A DNA stretch of 64,000 bases from Dendrophyllia cribrosa (Eukaryota; Cnidaria; Anthozoa; Scleractinia; Dendrophylliidae), in contig JAJLRJ010000005.1 in the NCBI GenBank assembly GCA_024195265.1, positions 46,052,515 to 46,116,514 of the forward strand, written 5' to 3'. The notes below the pieces were generated by a model. The model was given only the letters and a program-made list of their open reading frames with translations, ran no database searches and was not told where the DNA came from. The stretch's first letter is position 1. Each line of letters begins with the position of its first letter. This document shows, piece by piece, positions 27,564-37,083 of the stretch. A program made the position numbers and the translations under genes.

Positions 27564-28205
27564 ATGATAATACCAAATTACGATGCCGATGATGATGTAA
27601 CCTCAAATTATAAACAGTTATATCCTTTCATGCCTGACCGATGCTTCCGGATGCTAATTTGCGGCCCATCTGGGTCAGGAAAAACAAACGTTCTGCTAGA
27701 CATGATCTATAGGCTACTCTATTTCGATAAAATTTATCTATATGCTAAAAACTTGGAACAATCAAAATATCAACATTTACTGGAAACATTGAAACCAATC
27801 AGTGAAGAGGTGGGTTACCCAATTATTGAAGCAAGTAATGATCAAATATTGCCTTTGTCCGAATTAAATTGTGATAACCAAAAGTTGGTTATTTTTGATG
27901 ACTATCTTAATACTGGTAGTAAAAATGATGCAGAAATAAGAAACTACTACACTAACTCAAGAAACAAAAATTGCAGTTGCATATATCTTAGTCAATCGTT
28001 TTATGACACTGACAAATGTATCCGTCTTAACTCTACACATTACTGCATTTTTGAATTTCCTTCTCCAAACGAACAAAACAGGATTAGTAGAGAGCTTGGT
28101 ATAAAAAAATCTGACTATGAAAAAGCCACTAATGATTCATATTGCTTCATATATATTGATAAACCAAGGAAATTCACAACCAAGAATTTCAATGAAAAAA
28201 TATAA
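27564..28205 (+). CDS. Packaging ATPase, A32/FtsK-HerA type (element C)
   Basis: A 213-residue P-loop ATPase. Walker A GPSGSGKT at residues 34-41, Walker B LVIFDDYL at 108-115, and a polar Q in IYLSQSFYDT. Size and motif spacing fit the A32-like genome-packaging ATPases of Polintons. It would pump DNA into preformed capsids. Intact; its homologues are 38663-39298 in B and 56359-56955 in A. Confidence 0.92.
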   Translation: MIIPNYDADDDVTSNYKQLYPFMPDRCFRMLICGPSGSGKTNVLLDMIYRLLYFDKIYLYAKNLEQSKYQHLLETLKPISEEVGYPIIEASNDQILPLSELNCDNQKLVIFDDYLNTGSKNDAEIRNYYTNSRNKNCSCIYLSQSFYDTDKCIRLNSTHYCIFEFPSPNEQNRISRELGIKKSDYEKATNDSYCFIYIDKPRKFTTKNFNEKI

Positions 28206-28224
28206 TATACTCATATTATATATA

Positions 28225-30468
28225 ATGAGTTATTCAAACGGATTACTACCATCAACAACAACAACAACAACAACAACATCACAAGGGCCACCAGGCCCGC
28301 CAGGCGTTGGCTTCAAATTGACAGATGATGGTAATTATGATATGCAAAATAAAAAAATAGTAAATATAGGAACAGTTACTGGTTTGAATGATGTAGTTGA
28401 TTTCAAATTTATTAGAAATACATTTGTTAGTAAGCATTTACCATTAGTTACAGCAAATCTTGATATGAAAAACAATAATATAAGAAATTTAAAAACACCA
28501 ATTTCAGAAAAAGATGCTGTTAATAAAGAGTATGGAGACACGCATTATTTAAAATTAGATGGAACAACTCATATGGTGGGGGATCTTGATATGCGGGGAC
28601 ATAAATTAATTCTTCCTGGTGAAATTGATATGGACCGAAAATTGATTACAAATATGGATACAGATGAAAACAATGATTTGTCAGCTGTTAATATGATAAC
28701 TCTTAAAAATCATAATAATAAAAAAGCTAATATTACAGATGCATATATGAAAAACAAAAGAATAGTATTGACTGATCATTTAGATGCTAATTATCATTCT
28801 TTATTAAATGTTCAAGCAGCTGGGGATAATGATGCTTTCCCTTTTTACCATGGGAAGACACATTTTTTAAATTATGACGGTCAACAATATGATGCGAAGA
28901 ATAAGAAAATCATAAATATCAACACAGATGAAAACCAAGATCTTTCAGCTGTGAATATGATAACTCTAAAAAAATATCATCCCGATGTTCCTGATCACAC
29001 TCATGAAGTTACTAAAAACATTGATTTGAAAGAACTTTTTAATATTGTTAAGTCGAAACAACAGACATACTTGGATTTAGCTGCAAATTACAACAATCTC
29101 GTTAGTTACAACGACGTGAAAAACATTTTTATTTCTCGTAAAGAAATGCTTTCTATGGAAACTGGTCTTGATATGAATAAAAATACGATCTTCAATGTAA
29201 AAGATCCAATAGCAATTGATCACGCTACAAATAAAGGATATGTTGACACAAAAACTGGTGATAACAACACAAGAATAAATCAAAATACGAATGCAATAAA
29301 TAATTTAGAAACACTCAAACTTGATAAAACTATTTCCAGCGATCTTGATATGGGAGATAAAAAGATTGTTAATCTAGCAACTCCTGAACCAAATGAGAAT
29401 GACGCTGCTATAAATGTTTCATTTTTCAACAGCGAACTCAATGATTCCAATACAAACTTGTACACACGAATAACGGATGATTATAAGAGTTATGTAAACA
29501 AGTCACATATAAATACCTCTACAGCTAAAAAAGATGTTTTTAGATACATGATGGAAGATGTTAATCAGAGCTCGTCGGAGAGTAATATTGTTGTTAATGG
29601 TATTATCGATTTTGTATCCAGTCCACACAAAATTAACAAGAAAGCCTATGATATAACTCTTACGACAGACAATAACGATGACTTCGCGTCAAGGATAGGT
29701 TTTAATGCACTAAATCTTTCTCAAGGTGAGTACACTATGGTGATTGAGTTTTTCGTTCCAGATAAAGCTTATATTAGTTCAACAACTGTCAGTGTTGTAT
29801 CAACAGTCATTAATATTGGGCAGCAAACTACAAAGATATTTAACACTGAAGGATATACGAAAAGCATTGTTCATTTACACAAATGGCAGGTTTCTCCCCC
29901 TGAATATATAATGATAGATCTTCATGGTAGTATAACAAAAGGACATACAAATAAAGCACATCTAATCGTTTATGGTGTTCAAGGACATATCTCGAGTGTT
30001 GATTCAGATGTATATGATTCTATTTATACAATTGAAAATGGAAAAATGGTTATGGAGACTGATATTGATTTAAATGGTAGAAACCTAATTGGTTTACCAA
30101 AACTGAAAAATAAATTCATATTTTTAGGCAATTATATGAAAAATAAGAACAGTCGTGATATAATGTTCAACGGTTCATCATCATTTATTGCGGTAACTAA
30201 TTTGAAAATAGTAAAATTATGGTTGATAATATTGGACGATAAACCGCCTGAAGGATACAAAAAAATGGTTATATTAATCGGTAACTATTCATTTGGACCC
30301 CAAAATTGGAATAAAGCATCGAATAAAATTTATTACACTTTCAATATAGCGTCATCAGTTATCAATTTCAATGAAGATACAGTTGTACAAATCAAATTAA
30401 TATCAATTGATCATATTACATATGCACCTTATAATTGCCATATCAGTGTACTTTTTGAAGAGTTTTAA
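28225..30468 (+). CDS. Tail-fibre-like protein with collagen-like start (element C)
   Basis: The start at 28225 is preferred over the longer frame because the upstream part overlaps the ATPase gene. The 747-residue protein has a polythreonine run (CAA microsatellite), a GPPGPPG collagen-like turn, then repeated segments of the type DMxxxKIxNLxxP...DAxNxxYVD. These are the repeat style of phage tail fibres. A C-terminal beta-rich head ends HISVLFEEF. Probably a trimeric receptor-binding fibre. Intact, and almost identical from about residue 200 onward to the split copy in B. Confidence 0.78.
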   Translation: MSYSNGLLPSTTTTTTTTSQGPPGPPGVGFKLTDDGNYDMQNKKIVNIGTVTGLNDVVDFKFIRNTFVSKHLPLVTANLDMKNNNIRNLKTPISEKDAVNKEYGDTHYLKLDGTTHMVGDLDMRGHKLILPGEIDMDRKLITNMDTDENNDLSAVNMITLKNHNNKKANITDAYMKNKRIVLTDHLDANYHSLLNVQAAGDNDAFPFYHGKTHFLNYDGQQYDAKNKKIININTDENQDLSAVNMITLKKYHPDVPDHTHEVTKNIDLKELFNIVKSKQQTYLDLAANYNNLVSYNDVKNIFISRKEMLSMETGLDMNKNTIFNVKDPIAIDHATNKGYVDTKTGDNNTRINQNTNAINNLETLKLDKTISSDLDMGDKKIVNLATPEPNENDAAINVSFFNSELNDSNTNLYTRITDDYKSYVNKSHINTSTAKKDVFRYMMEDVNQSSSESNIVVNGIIDFVSSPHKINKKAYDITLTTDNNDDFASRIGFNALNLSQGEYTMVIEFFVPDKAYISSTTVSVVSTVINIGQQTTKIFNTEGYTKSIVHLHKWQVSPPEYIMIDLHGSITKGHTNKAHLIVYGVQGHISSVDSDVYDSIYTIENGKMVMETDIDLNGRNLIGLPKLKNKFIFLGNYMKNKNSRDIMFNGSSSFIAVTNLKIVKLWLIILDDKPPEGYKKMVILIGNYSFGPQNWNKASNKIYYTFNIASSVINFNEDTVVQIKLISIDHITYAPYNCHISVLFEEF

Positions 30469-30570
30469 TATAATAACTAAAACAGGCATCTTCAATTTTA
30501 ATCACATAGGAAAAACATACACCATATTTTTATGTATAAAAGCTACATTTAATATAATCAATAAATATAC

Positions 30571-30943
30571 ATGCCGAATTTGGAGCAAGCAATTAATTTT
30601 TGTAATAAATTTTTCACAACCCAAAAAAACCTGCATCCTAATACTAAAGATGAAATATTAAAATCGGCTTTAATATATCAATTTTTGTCCGTTAACTATT
30701 TGAATAAGCCAATATCATTTAACCAAATATTAGAAAAACACTCTGACATTGGATTAATAGGACCAGGTTCTTGTTAAACATGCTATTTTTCATGATGCAT
30801 TTGGAAGATTTTATAATGACTATGAAATGGGGCCTGGATACACATATTGCTTCCTTTCAATACCGAAGAAATTAAAAAGATCTCCAATAATGGGTCAAAT
30901 CTCTGGATTATTATATTGCCTCATTTCAAATCCTAAAATTTAA
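30571..30943 (+). pseudogene. 133-aa protein homologue of C, disrupted by 29-bp deletion
   Basis: Nearly identical to the intact B gene (13315-13716). Relative to it, 29 bp are missing near 30775, which brings a TAA into frame directly after GPGSC. The rest (IFHDAFGRFYNDYEMGPGYT) continues in another frame to 30943. Same neighbours as in B. Confidence 0.75.
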
Positions 30944-30990
30944 TTATTATTATCCAAATATATAATATAAATAATCTAAACTATATACAT

Positions 30991-31482
30991 ATGACAGATC
31001 GACGTAAAAAAAGCATTTTCGAATTCAATCACATAGACAAAACATTAAGCGAAGATAAAATTACAGAAATTAAATCGTTATATAACTACTATCACAAACG
31101 CTTCTGGTGTTATAAAAATGCCTTCAAATATTTCAAAAGATTGAATCTAGCAATTAATCTGACTGCTGTATCCTTAATAGTATCAGGCACAATAACTGGT
31201 TCGGTAACCTTGAACCCGATTATATTAGGATGCATAACCGGCAGCGGAATGCTTATAAAAACATATATCGAAATAAAGAATTACAAACGCAAAATAGAAA
31301 TGTCTAGGTTTGCGTATACAACATATCAAAAGATATTGGTTGACTTACGGTCCTGTTTAAGAGGTGCTGAATTCAACCGCAAGGAATTTCTTACTGAAAT
31401 GAAACTGATTGATGAATTCATAATAGATTTTTGTCCTATTGTTGACAAATTTGAGAAAGAATATTACAAAAAATTCAAATAA
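30991..31482 (+). CDS. SLATT-like protein with two membrane segments (element C)
   Basis: 163 residues, about 70 percent similar by eye to the B protein (12799-13287). HKRFWCYKNAFKYFKRLN is followed by two hydrophobic segments (INLTAVSLIVSGTITGSV, NPIILGCITGSGMLI) and a long amphipathic helix. It ends 8 nt inside the convergent VLTF3-like gene. Intact. Function unknown. Confidence 0.65.
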   Translation: MTDRRKKSIFEFNHIDKTLSEDKITEIKSLYNYYHKRFWCYKNAFKYFKRLNLAINLTAVSLIVSGTITGSVTLNPIILGCITGSGMLIKTYIEIKNYKRKIEMSRFAYTTYQKILVDLRSCLRGAEFNRKEFLTEMKLIDEFIIDFCPIVDKFEKEYYKKFK

Positions 31483-32050
31483 TATGAGCGATATCATTCT
31501 CTATTAAATCATAAACCTGTTTCCAATATTGATCATAGAAACGCAAAGTCTTCTTTGATTTAGAAAGTGGTATAATTTTATACGGTAATTGCAAAATTTT
31601 GAATATTTGTCTCAAAATATATTTAATATTTATCACACGTTTTCTACCATTGTTAACCTGTGATAATACTGCATCAATAAAAGCAAATATTCTAAGGATT
31701 TTGTCTCTTTTGTCATTAGTGATTTGAATTCGATTCTGCTCTGTTATATGATTGACAACATTTAAAATATGATATTTTCTTATATAAAAACTCTTTCTCG
31801 TAATTTTATATTTATTTTCATTCAAATCTATATATGGATTTACGAAATCATATCCTATAACACTGCCACAAGAATGACAAACATTATTTCCATCGTTATT
31901 GATAACATTTTTATTTTTACAACATGCTTCATCTACAGATTTGATTTCAGCATCTACAGATTTGATTTCAACTAATTGCTGATTGCAAAAATCACAAATT
32001 ATAATGCCAATTGCGATCAACTCATCATGAATATATAAATCACAACTCAT
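31475..32050 (-). CDS. VLTF3-like late transcription factor (element C)
   Basis: 191 residues. CxxC pairs at IICDFCNQQL and VCHSCGSVIG form the zinc ribbon. The helical domain includes SFYIRKYHILNVVNHITEQN, a block around NGRKRVINIKYILRQIF, and PLSKSKKTLRFYDQYW. This is the same architecture as the B gene and the poxvirus VLTF3 family. Likely drives late gene expression. Intact. The gene-free stretch 32051-32350 to its right holds only AT-rich sequence and the start of the next upstream module. Confidence 0.72.
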   Translation of the reverse strand: MSCDLYIHDELIAIGIIICDFCNQQLVEIKSVDAEIKSVDEACCKNKNVINNDGNNVCHSCGSVIGYDFVNPYIDLNENKYKITRKSFYIRKYHILNVVNHITEQNRIQITNDKRDKILRIFAFIDAVLSQVNNGRKRVINIKYILRQIFKILQLPYKIIPLSKSKKTLRFYDQYWKQVYDLIENDIAHII

Positions 32051-32295
32051 TCTATATACTATTACAACATATTATATTTTCCATATATACGCAATCAAAC
32101 ACGCCAATGTTTGACACAAAATTTTTGATAAGCAAAGTTTACTACAATAATTTATAATAAGAACTTCCAGTAATCTGATTGGTTGAAATCATACGACTGT
32201 CTTATGACGCCAGTAATAACGTCCTGTTGACAAATGGAATATTCTGGAACAATACTATCGTAAAATTTTCCCACGCCATTCTATTTATATTGACT

Positions 32296-32350
32296 AAATT
32301 TGAACGCACTTATTCATAAACACTTAAAAGAATATATATAGTTATTATAT
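32296..32350 (+). promoter_or_regulatory. Shared upstream module before SAP-type gene (C)
   Basis: TTTGAACGCACTTATTCATA, then CACTTAAAAGAATATATATA and GTTATTATAT lead directly to the ATG. Same order and spacing as the module before PolB at 33093-33155. Confidence 0.62.
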
Positions 32351-33009
32351 ATGGACAAAATTAATGAATTGAAAAATCATCTCAAGAACTTCACTGTCAA
32401 AGAGTTAAAGCAAGAAATCCTGAAAATCAAAAAAGAATTTCAAGTCTCCAAATTAAAGCGCGCTGAAGTAGAAAATGTCATACTAATAAATCATCAACAT
32501 TTCATTCACTTATTGCAAAAAAACAAAGTCAAGAAAAACAAGGTGAATAAGGTGAAATCAGAAAACTCCACAAATGGATACACTTTAGTATATTTTGGTG
32601 CTGGATGGGATTTTAAACCAATCAATAACTCATTATACAGTAAATTTAACCATTTTATTTTCATTGACAGTCTACCTAAGCTATCTCACTATGAACCAGG
32701 TATGCCGGGATATGAAAAAAGTAAAGATAGAGAAACATTTATAAATACTCTGAAAAATGCAGCTCTAAAACATAAACTGACATTGAGTAGTATCAATAAA
32801 AATCTATTAACATTTGAAAATAACAAAATAAAACTAGAATATTACATAAATACAACGGTTGAAGAAGCTTTAAAAAATCCAACCATAAGAAAAAAATAAA
32901 CAAAGCTATTTGGCTGCATGAAAGTGGTTTCAGACCTTATGATTATGGATTAAAAATCGGTGATTTACCTAATTTGTTAAAATATCGAGCCAAAATAAAG
33001 GAATTATAA
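32351..33009 (+). pseudogene. SAP-type N-terminus plus unknown domain (element C), frameshifted
   Basis: The N-terminal 45 residues (LKNFTVKELKQEILKIKKEF) look like a SAP or related DNA-binding helix-turn-helix. A lysine-rich linker follows, then an unknown domain with YFGAGWDFKPI and a following IFIDSLPKLSHYEPGMPGYE. An A-run near 32888 shifts the frame: the ORF stops at 32899, whereas the adjacent frame continues with IWLHESGFRPYDYG to a stop at 33009. The GxGxD-like motif hints at a nucleotide- or SAM-binding fold, unproven. Found only in C; located next to PolB under the same upstream module. Confidence 0.6.
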
Positions 33010-33092
33010 TAACCTGGAATATTACATGCAAAAGCAAATGAATATCTAAATATAGTTCAAAGGATTCTAAACTGAATCATTTGAATTATCAA

Positions 33093-33155
33093 CTATATTT
33101 AAACGCACTTATTCACATACACTTAAAAGAATATCTATAGTTATAATATATACGA
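33093..33155 (+). promoter_or_regulatory. Shared upstream module before PolB (C)
   Basis: TATATTTAAACGCACTTATT, then CACTTAAAAGAATATCTATA and GTTATAATATATA precede the ATG at 33156. Further upstream (33056 on) AGTTCAAAGGATTC is shared with the region before PolB of B (about 47000). Confidence 0.65.
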
Positions 33156-36100
33156 ATGAAATCAGAAAAATCTAACCTTATAAATATGAACAAGAGTGAT
33201 CTTGAGAAACTTACTAAATCCGACCTTGTAAAATTACTTTTGAAGCTACAGAAGAAAAAGCCTAATGTCACAATTATAGACGACACCAAATCAATACAAA
33301 CACGCAGGAGGCCTATTCCAACGCCTCGAAAGAGCGTAAAACAGATGGTGACTGAGTATGAAGACAATATCATTTTACCACCTATCGAGTTCAGAGATGA
33401 TTACAAACCAGTTCCATTACCAAGGACCAAAAAGTCAGTTACAAAAAAACCAGTTCCATTACCAAGGACTAAAATAGAGCAAACAGACAAAGCTCTCAAA
33501 GGATATACAAAGTCTTTCGAAATCGGTATAAAAAATGATAAAGACCCACTCACACAACTGCAAAATACTAGAAAAGCTATAGCATATCACATAATGAAGA
33601 TGCTGCCGGTTATGAAAGGTCTAAAATTCGTCGAAACGCTCAAGGTAGTATTCACAAAAATAGCAGACAGTAAAACAACGACCAAAACGGCATATTTCAA
33701 CAGTCAAGCTGAAACTATTATAAACAATATACAAATTACTGAATTACTACAATTATCAAAACAACAGATCTTGAATAAGATTGCAGTGTGGATTTCCGAA
33801 GGATCTGGTTGGACAATTCAGTCAGTTAAAAACCATTATCTGAATATTATCAAATATCAACCAATGCAAGGTTCTTCATATATTCAGCTACCTCAAGAAC
33901 TTAGAAACAGTTCGAAGGGATTAATCAACATGAAAAATGAAGACAATAAATGCTTCATGTGGTGCCACATTAGACATTCAAATCCGCAAGACAAACACCC
34001 GCAGAGAATTAAAAAAGTTGACAAACCATATATTGACAATTTAGATTATTCAGGGATTGAATTCCCAGTGACAACCAAACAGTATAATAAAATAGAAAAA
34101 CAAAATGAAATAAATATCAATGTTTTCGGTTATGAAGACAAACAACTATACCCCATATATGTCTCAAAAGAAAAATACGAAGACCGTATGAATCTGCTTC
34201 TAATAACAGAAAATGACAAAAAGCACTATGTCTTGATAAAAGATTTCAACAAGTTGATGTATAACCAGACAAAACACAAAGAAAGAAAACATTTCTGTAT
34301 GTATTGTCTACAATGCTTCAGTTCGGAAAGAATACTCAATAACCACAAAGACAACTGTATAACCATTAATGGTGCACAAGCTATAAAAATGCCTGATAAG
34401 GACAATAATACACTAAGATTCAACAACTTTCACAAACAACTACCTGTACCATTTGTCATTTATGCCGATTTTGAGGCCATAACAGAAAAGATAGCTGGTT
34501 GTCAACCAACTGATGATAAATCATATACAGAGGCTTATCAAAAGCATACTGACTGTGGTTATGGATACAAGGTAGTTTGTTGTTATGATGATAAATATAC
34601 CAAACCAATACAAATTTACAGAGGTGAAAAAGCTGTATACCAATTCATGGAAACGATGTTAGAAGAAGTGAAATACTGCAAAAATATTATGAAAAAGGAA
34701 TTTAACAAACCATTGACAATGACAAAAGATAATGAAGAAGAATTTCAAAAAGCCAAAGAATGCCATATTTGTGACAAAAAGTATACAGACAAAGATACGC
34801 GAGTAAGAGATCACTGCCATATCACAGGCAAGTATAGAGGCTCTGCTCATCAAGATTGTAACCTGAAACTAAAAATAAAACCAGAAGAAATCAAAATACC
34901 TGTTATATTTCACAATCTCCGTGGGTATGACAGTCATTTTATAATGCAAGAAATTGGTGAAATAGTGAAGAAACACATATATATAAATAAAAAAGGTGAA
35001 AAGTGTCAAATGAATATTAATGCTATACCTAACAACATGGAGAAGTATATGGCTTTCATGCTCGGTAATCATCTTACCTTTATTGACAGTTTCCAATTTA
35101 TGAGCTCGAGTTTGGAAAAACTAGTCAGTAATCTACCAAAAGAATCATTAAAATACACTTCTCAAAAATTCAAAGGTGAGAAACTCAATTTAATGTCACA
35201 AAAAGGAGTATATCCATATGACTATATGGACAATTTTGACAAATTCAATGAAAAACTACCAACAAAAGAAGACTTTTATAGCATCCTAACTGATGAACAT
35301 ATCTCCAATGAAGATTACAAACATGCCCAAAATGTATGGCAAACCTTCAATCTTCAAAATATGGGTGACTACCATAATTTATATCTTGAATCTGACATCC
35401 TTTTGCTAACTGATGTCTTTGAAAACTTTAGAAAGACCTGTTTAGAATACTACAAATTAGATCCATGTCATTATTTCACAAGTCCGGGTCTTAGTTGGGA
35501 TGCTATGCTAAAAATGACTGACATTAAATTAGAACTAATGACTGATATTGATATGTTTCAATTCATTGAAAAGGGTATGCGTGGTGGCATTAGCTATATA
35601 GCTAATCGATATGGGCGAGCAAACAACAAATACATGAAAACATATGATGAGAAGGCGCCCTCAAAATATATCATGTATCTTGACGCTAACAATCTATATG
35701 GTTGGGCTATGTCACAATACCTACCAAATGGTGGTTTCAGATGGATGACAGATAGACAGATTAACAAAATAAATTTAGCTACATATGAAGAAAACAGTAA
35801 AAAAGGTTTAATATTAGAAGTTGATTTAGAATATCCCCAAAAATTGCATGATCTTCACAATGACTTTCCACTAGGACCAGAAAAGATTAAAGTAACCGAG
35901 AATATGTTGTCTGCATATTGTAAAAAAAATAGCTGCAAAATATAATATATCAACAGGTTTAGTCCATAAACTCATCCCAACATTAAATAACAAAGAAAAG
36001 TATGTGCTACATTATAGAAACCTAGAATTATACATTGATCTAGGTTTGAAAGTAACAAAAGTACACAGAGTATTAGAATTTGATCAATCTCCTTAGTTAA

Positions 36101-36948
36101 AACAATACATTGACTTCAACACAAACAAACGAAAAAATGCCAAAAATGCTTTTGAGAAAGATTTCTTCAAACTTATGAATAATTCAGTATTTGGAAAAAC
36201 TATGGAAAATATTAGAAAGAGAGTAGATGTTAGATTAGTGACTGATGAAAAGAAACTCTTGAAAATGGCTGCTAAACCAACTTATATATCATCAAAAATA
36301 TTCAATGAAAATCTTGTAGCTGTGCATAAGATTAAAGAAACACTTACCCTAAACAGGCCTGCTTATGTGGGTATGTGCATTCTGGATCTGAGTAAGACAC
36401 TAATGTATGATTTTCATTATAACTATATCAAACAGAAGTATAATAACAAGGCCAAACTACTATTTACTGATACTGACTCTCTAACCTATGAAATTGAAAC
36501 CAAAGATGTATACCAAGACTTTTGGAATGATAAAAATAAATTCGATAACAGCGACTACCCTGAAAGCTCCCCGTATTTTGATAATACAAATAAAAAAGTT
36601 ATTGGTAGATTCAAAGATGAGGCCACTGGAATTCCTATTTGTGAATTTGTAGGACTACGATCCAAAATGTATTCATATATAAAAGATAACAAAAAAATAG
36701 GAAAGACTGCAAAAGGAATCAAAAAGAATGTAATCAAAAACAATATCAAACATCAAGATTATAAAGAAACATTATTAGGAAATAAACAAATACATCACAC
36801 AATGAAAACAATTAGAAGCCAAAACCATCAATTAGGAAGTTATGAAATTAACAAAGTATCACTCAGCTGTTTTGATGACAAAAGGTATATACAAGAAAAT
36901 GGAATCAACAGTTACTCATATGGACACTATGCAATCAAAAATATATAG
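33156..36948 (+). pseudogene. Protein-primed family B DNA polymerase of C, broken
   Basis: The replicative polymerase of the element. The N-terminus has a short SAP-like helix (SDLEKLTKSDLVKLLLKLQ), a proline-rich basic linker (RRPIPTPRKSVKQM) and a CxxC...H finger. Exo I (YADFEAI), an HNH/EndoVII-like insert (CHICDKKY...DHCHITGKYRG), Exo II (HNLRGYDSHF) and motif A (DANNLYGWAM) follow. An indel in the A-run near 35925 ends the first ORF at 35945, and a TGG-to-TAG change at 36094-36096 breaks the next part. Motifs B (NNSVFGK) and C (FTDTDSL) are in the open 3' part. The protein would need both lesions repaired, so this copy is dead, although C is the youngest element. Confidence 0.92.
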
Positions 36949-37077
36949 ATTAATTATTCAACAAAACTGGCTTGATACTAGCTATAAGCCAGCATATGGC
37001 AGTAGTTATATTGGGTTGGGTTGGTTACAGACCAGTTTCTTTGAAGCTGGTCCGGAACCCCCAACCCTATAACTACT
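36944..37077. repeat. Right terminal inverted repeat of C with terminal hairpin
   Basis: The hairpin is 37001-37077 (AGTAGTTATA...TATAACTACT), in the same outer-to-inner orientation as the left end (14342-14418) with few differences. It begins right at the PolB stop codon. Confidence 0.9.
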
Positions 37078-37083
37078 TGTGTA
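37078..37083. repeat. Right target-site duplication of element C (TGTGTA)
   Basis: Second copy of the 6-bp duplication; see 14336-14341. Confidence 0.95.

Larger units (their letters stand above)
14342..37077. mobile_element. Element C: Polinton/Maverick (adintovirus-like), inserted in fibre gene of B
   Basis: The ends start AGTAGTTATAGGG, the terminal repeats are about 135 bp, and the 6-bp duplication TGTGTA flanks it. Length is 22.7 kb, or 17.1 kb without transposon D. It carries the same gene families as B, but the block from zinc finger to VLTF3 is inverted relative to PolB. Damage: frameshift and nonsense codon in PolB, frameshift in the SAP-type gene, a 29-bp deletion in the 133-aa gene, and D in the zinc-finger gene. 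The capsid, ATPase, protease and fibre frames are open. Confidence 0.94.

Noticed and set aside
28117..28224. Longer N-terminus for the fibre protein
   Set aside because: This part overlaps the end of the ATPase gene and does not resemble the downstream protein; the ATG at 28225 follows a TATATA run and is the natural start.
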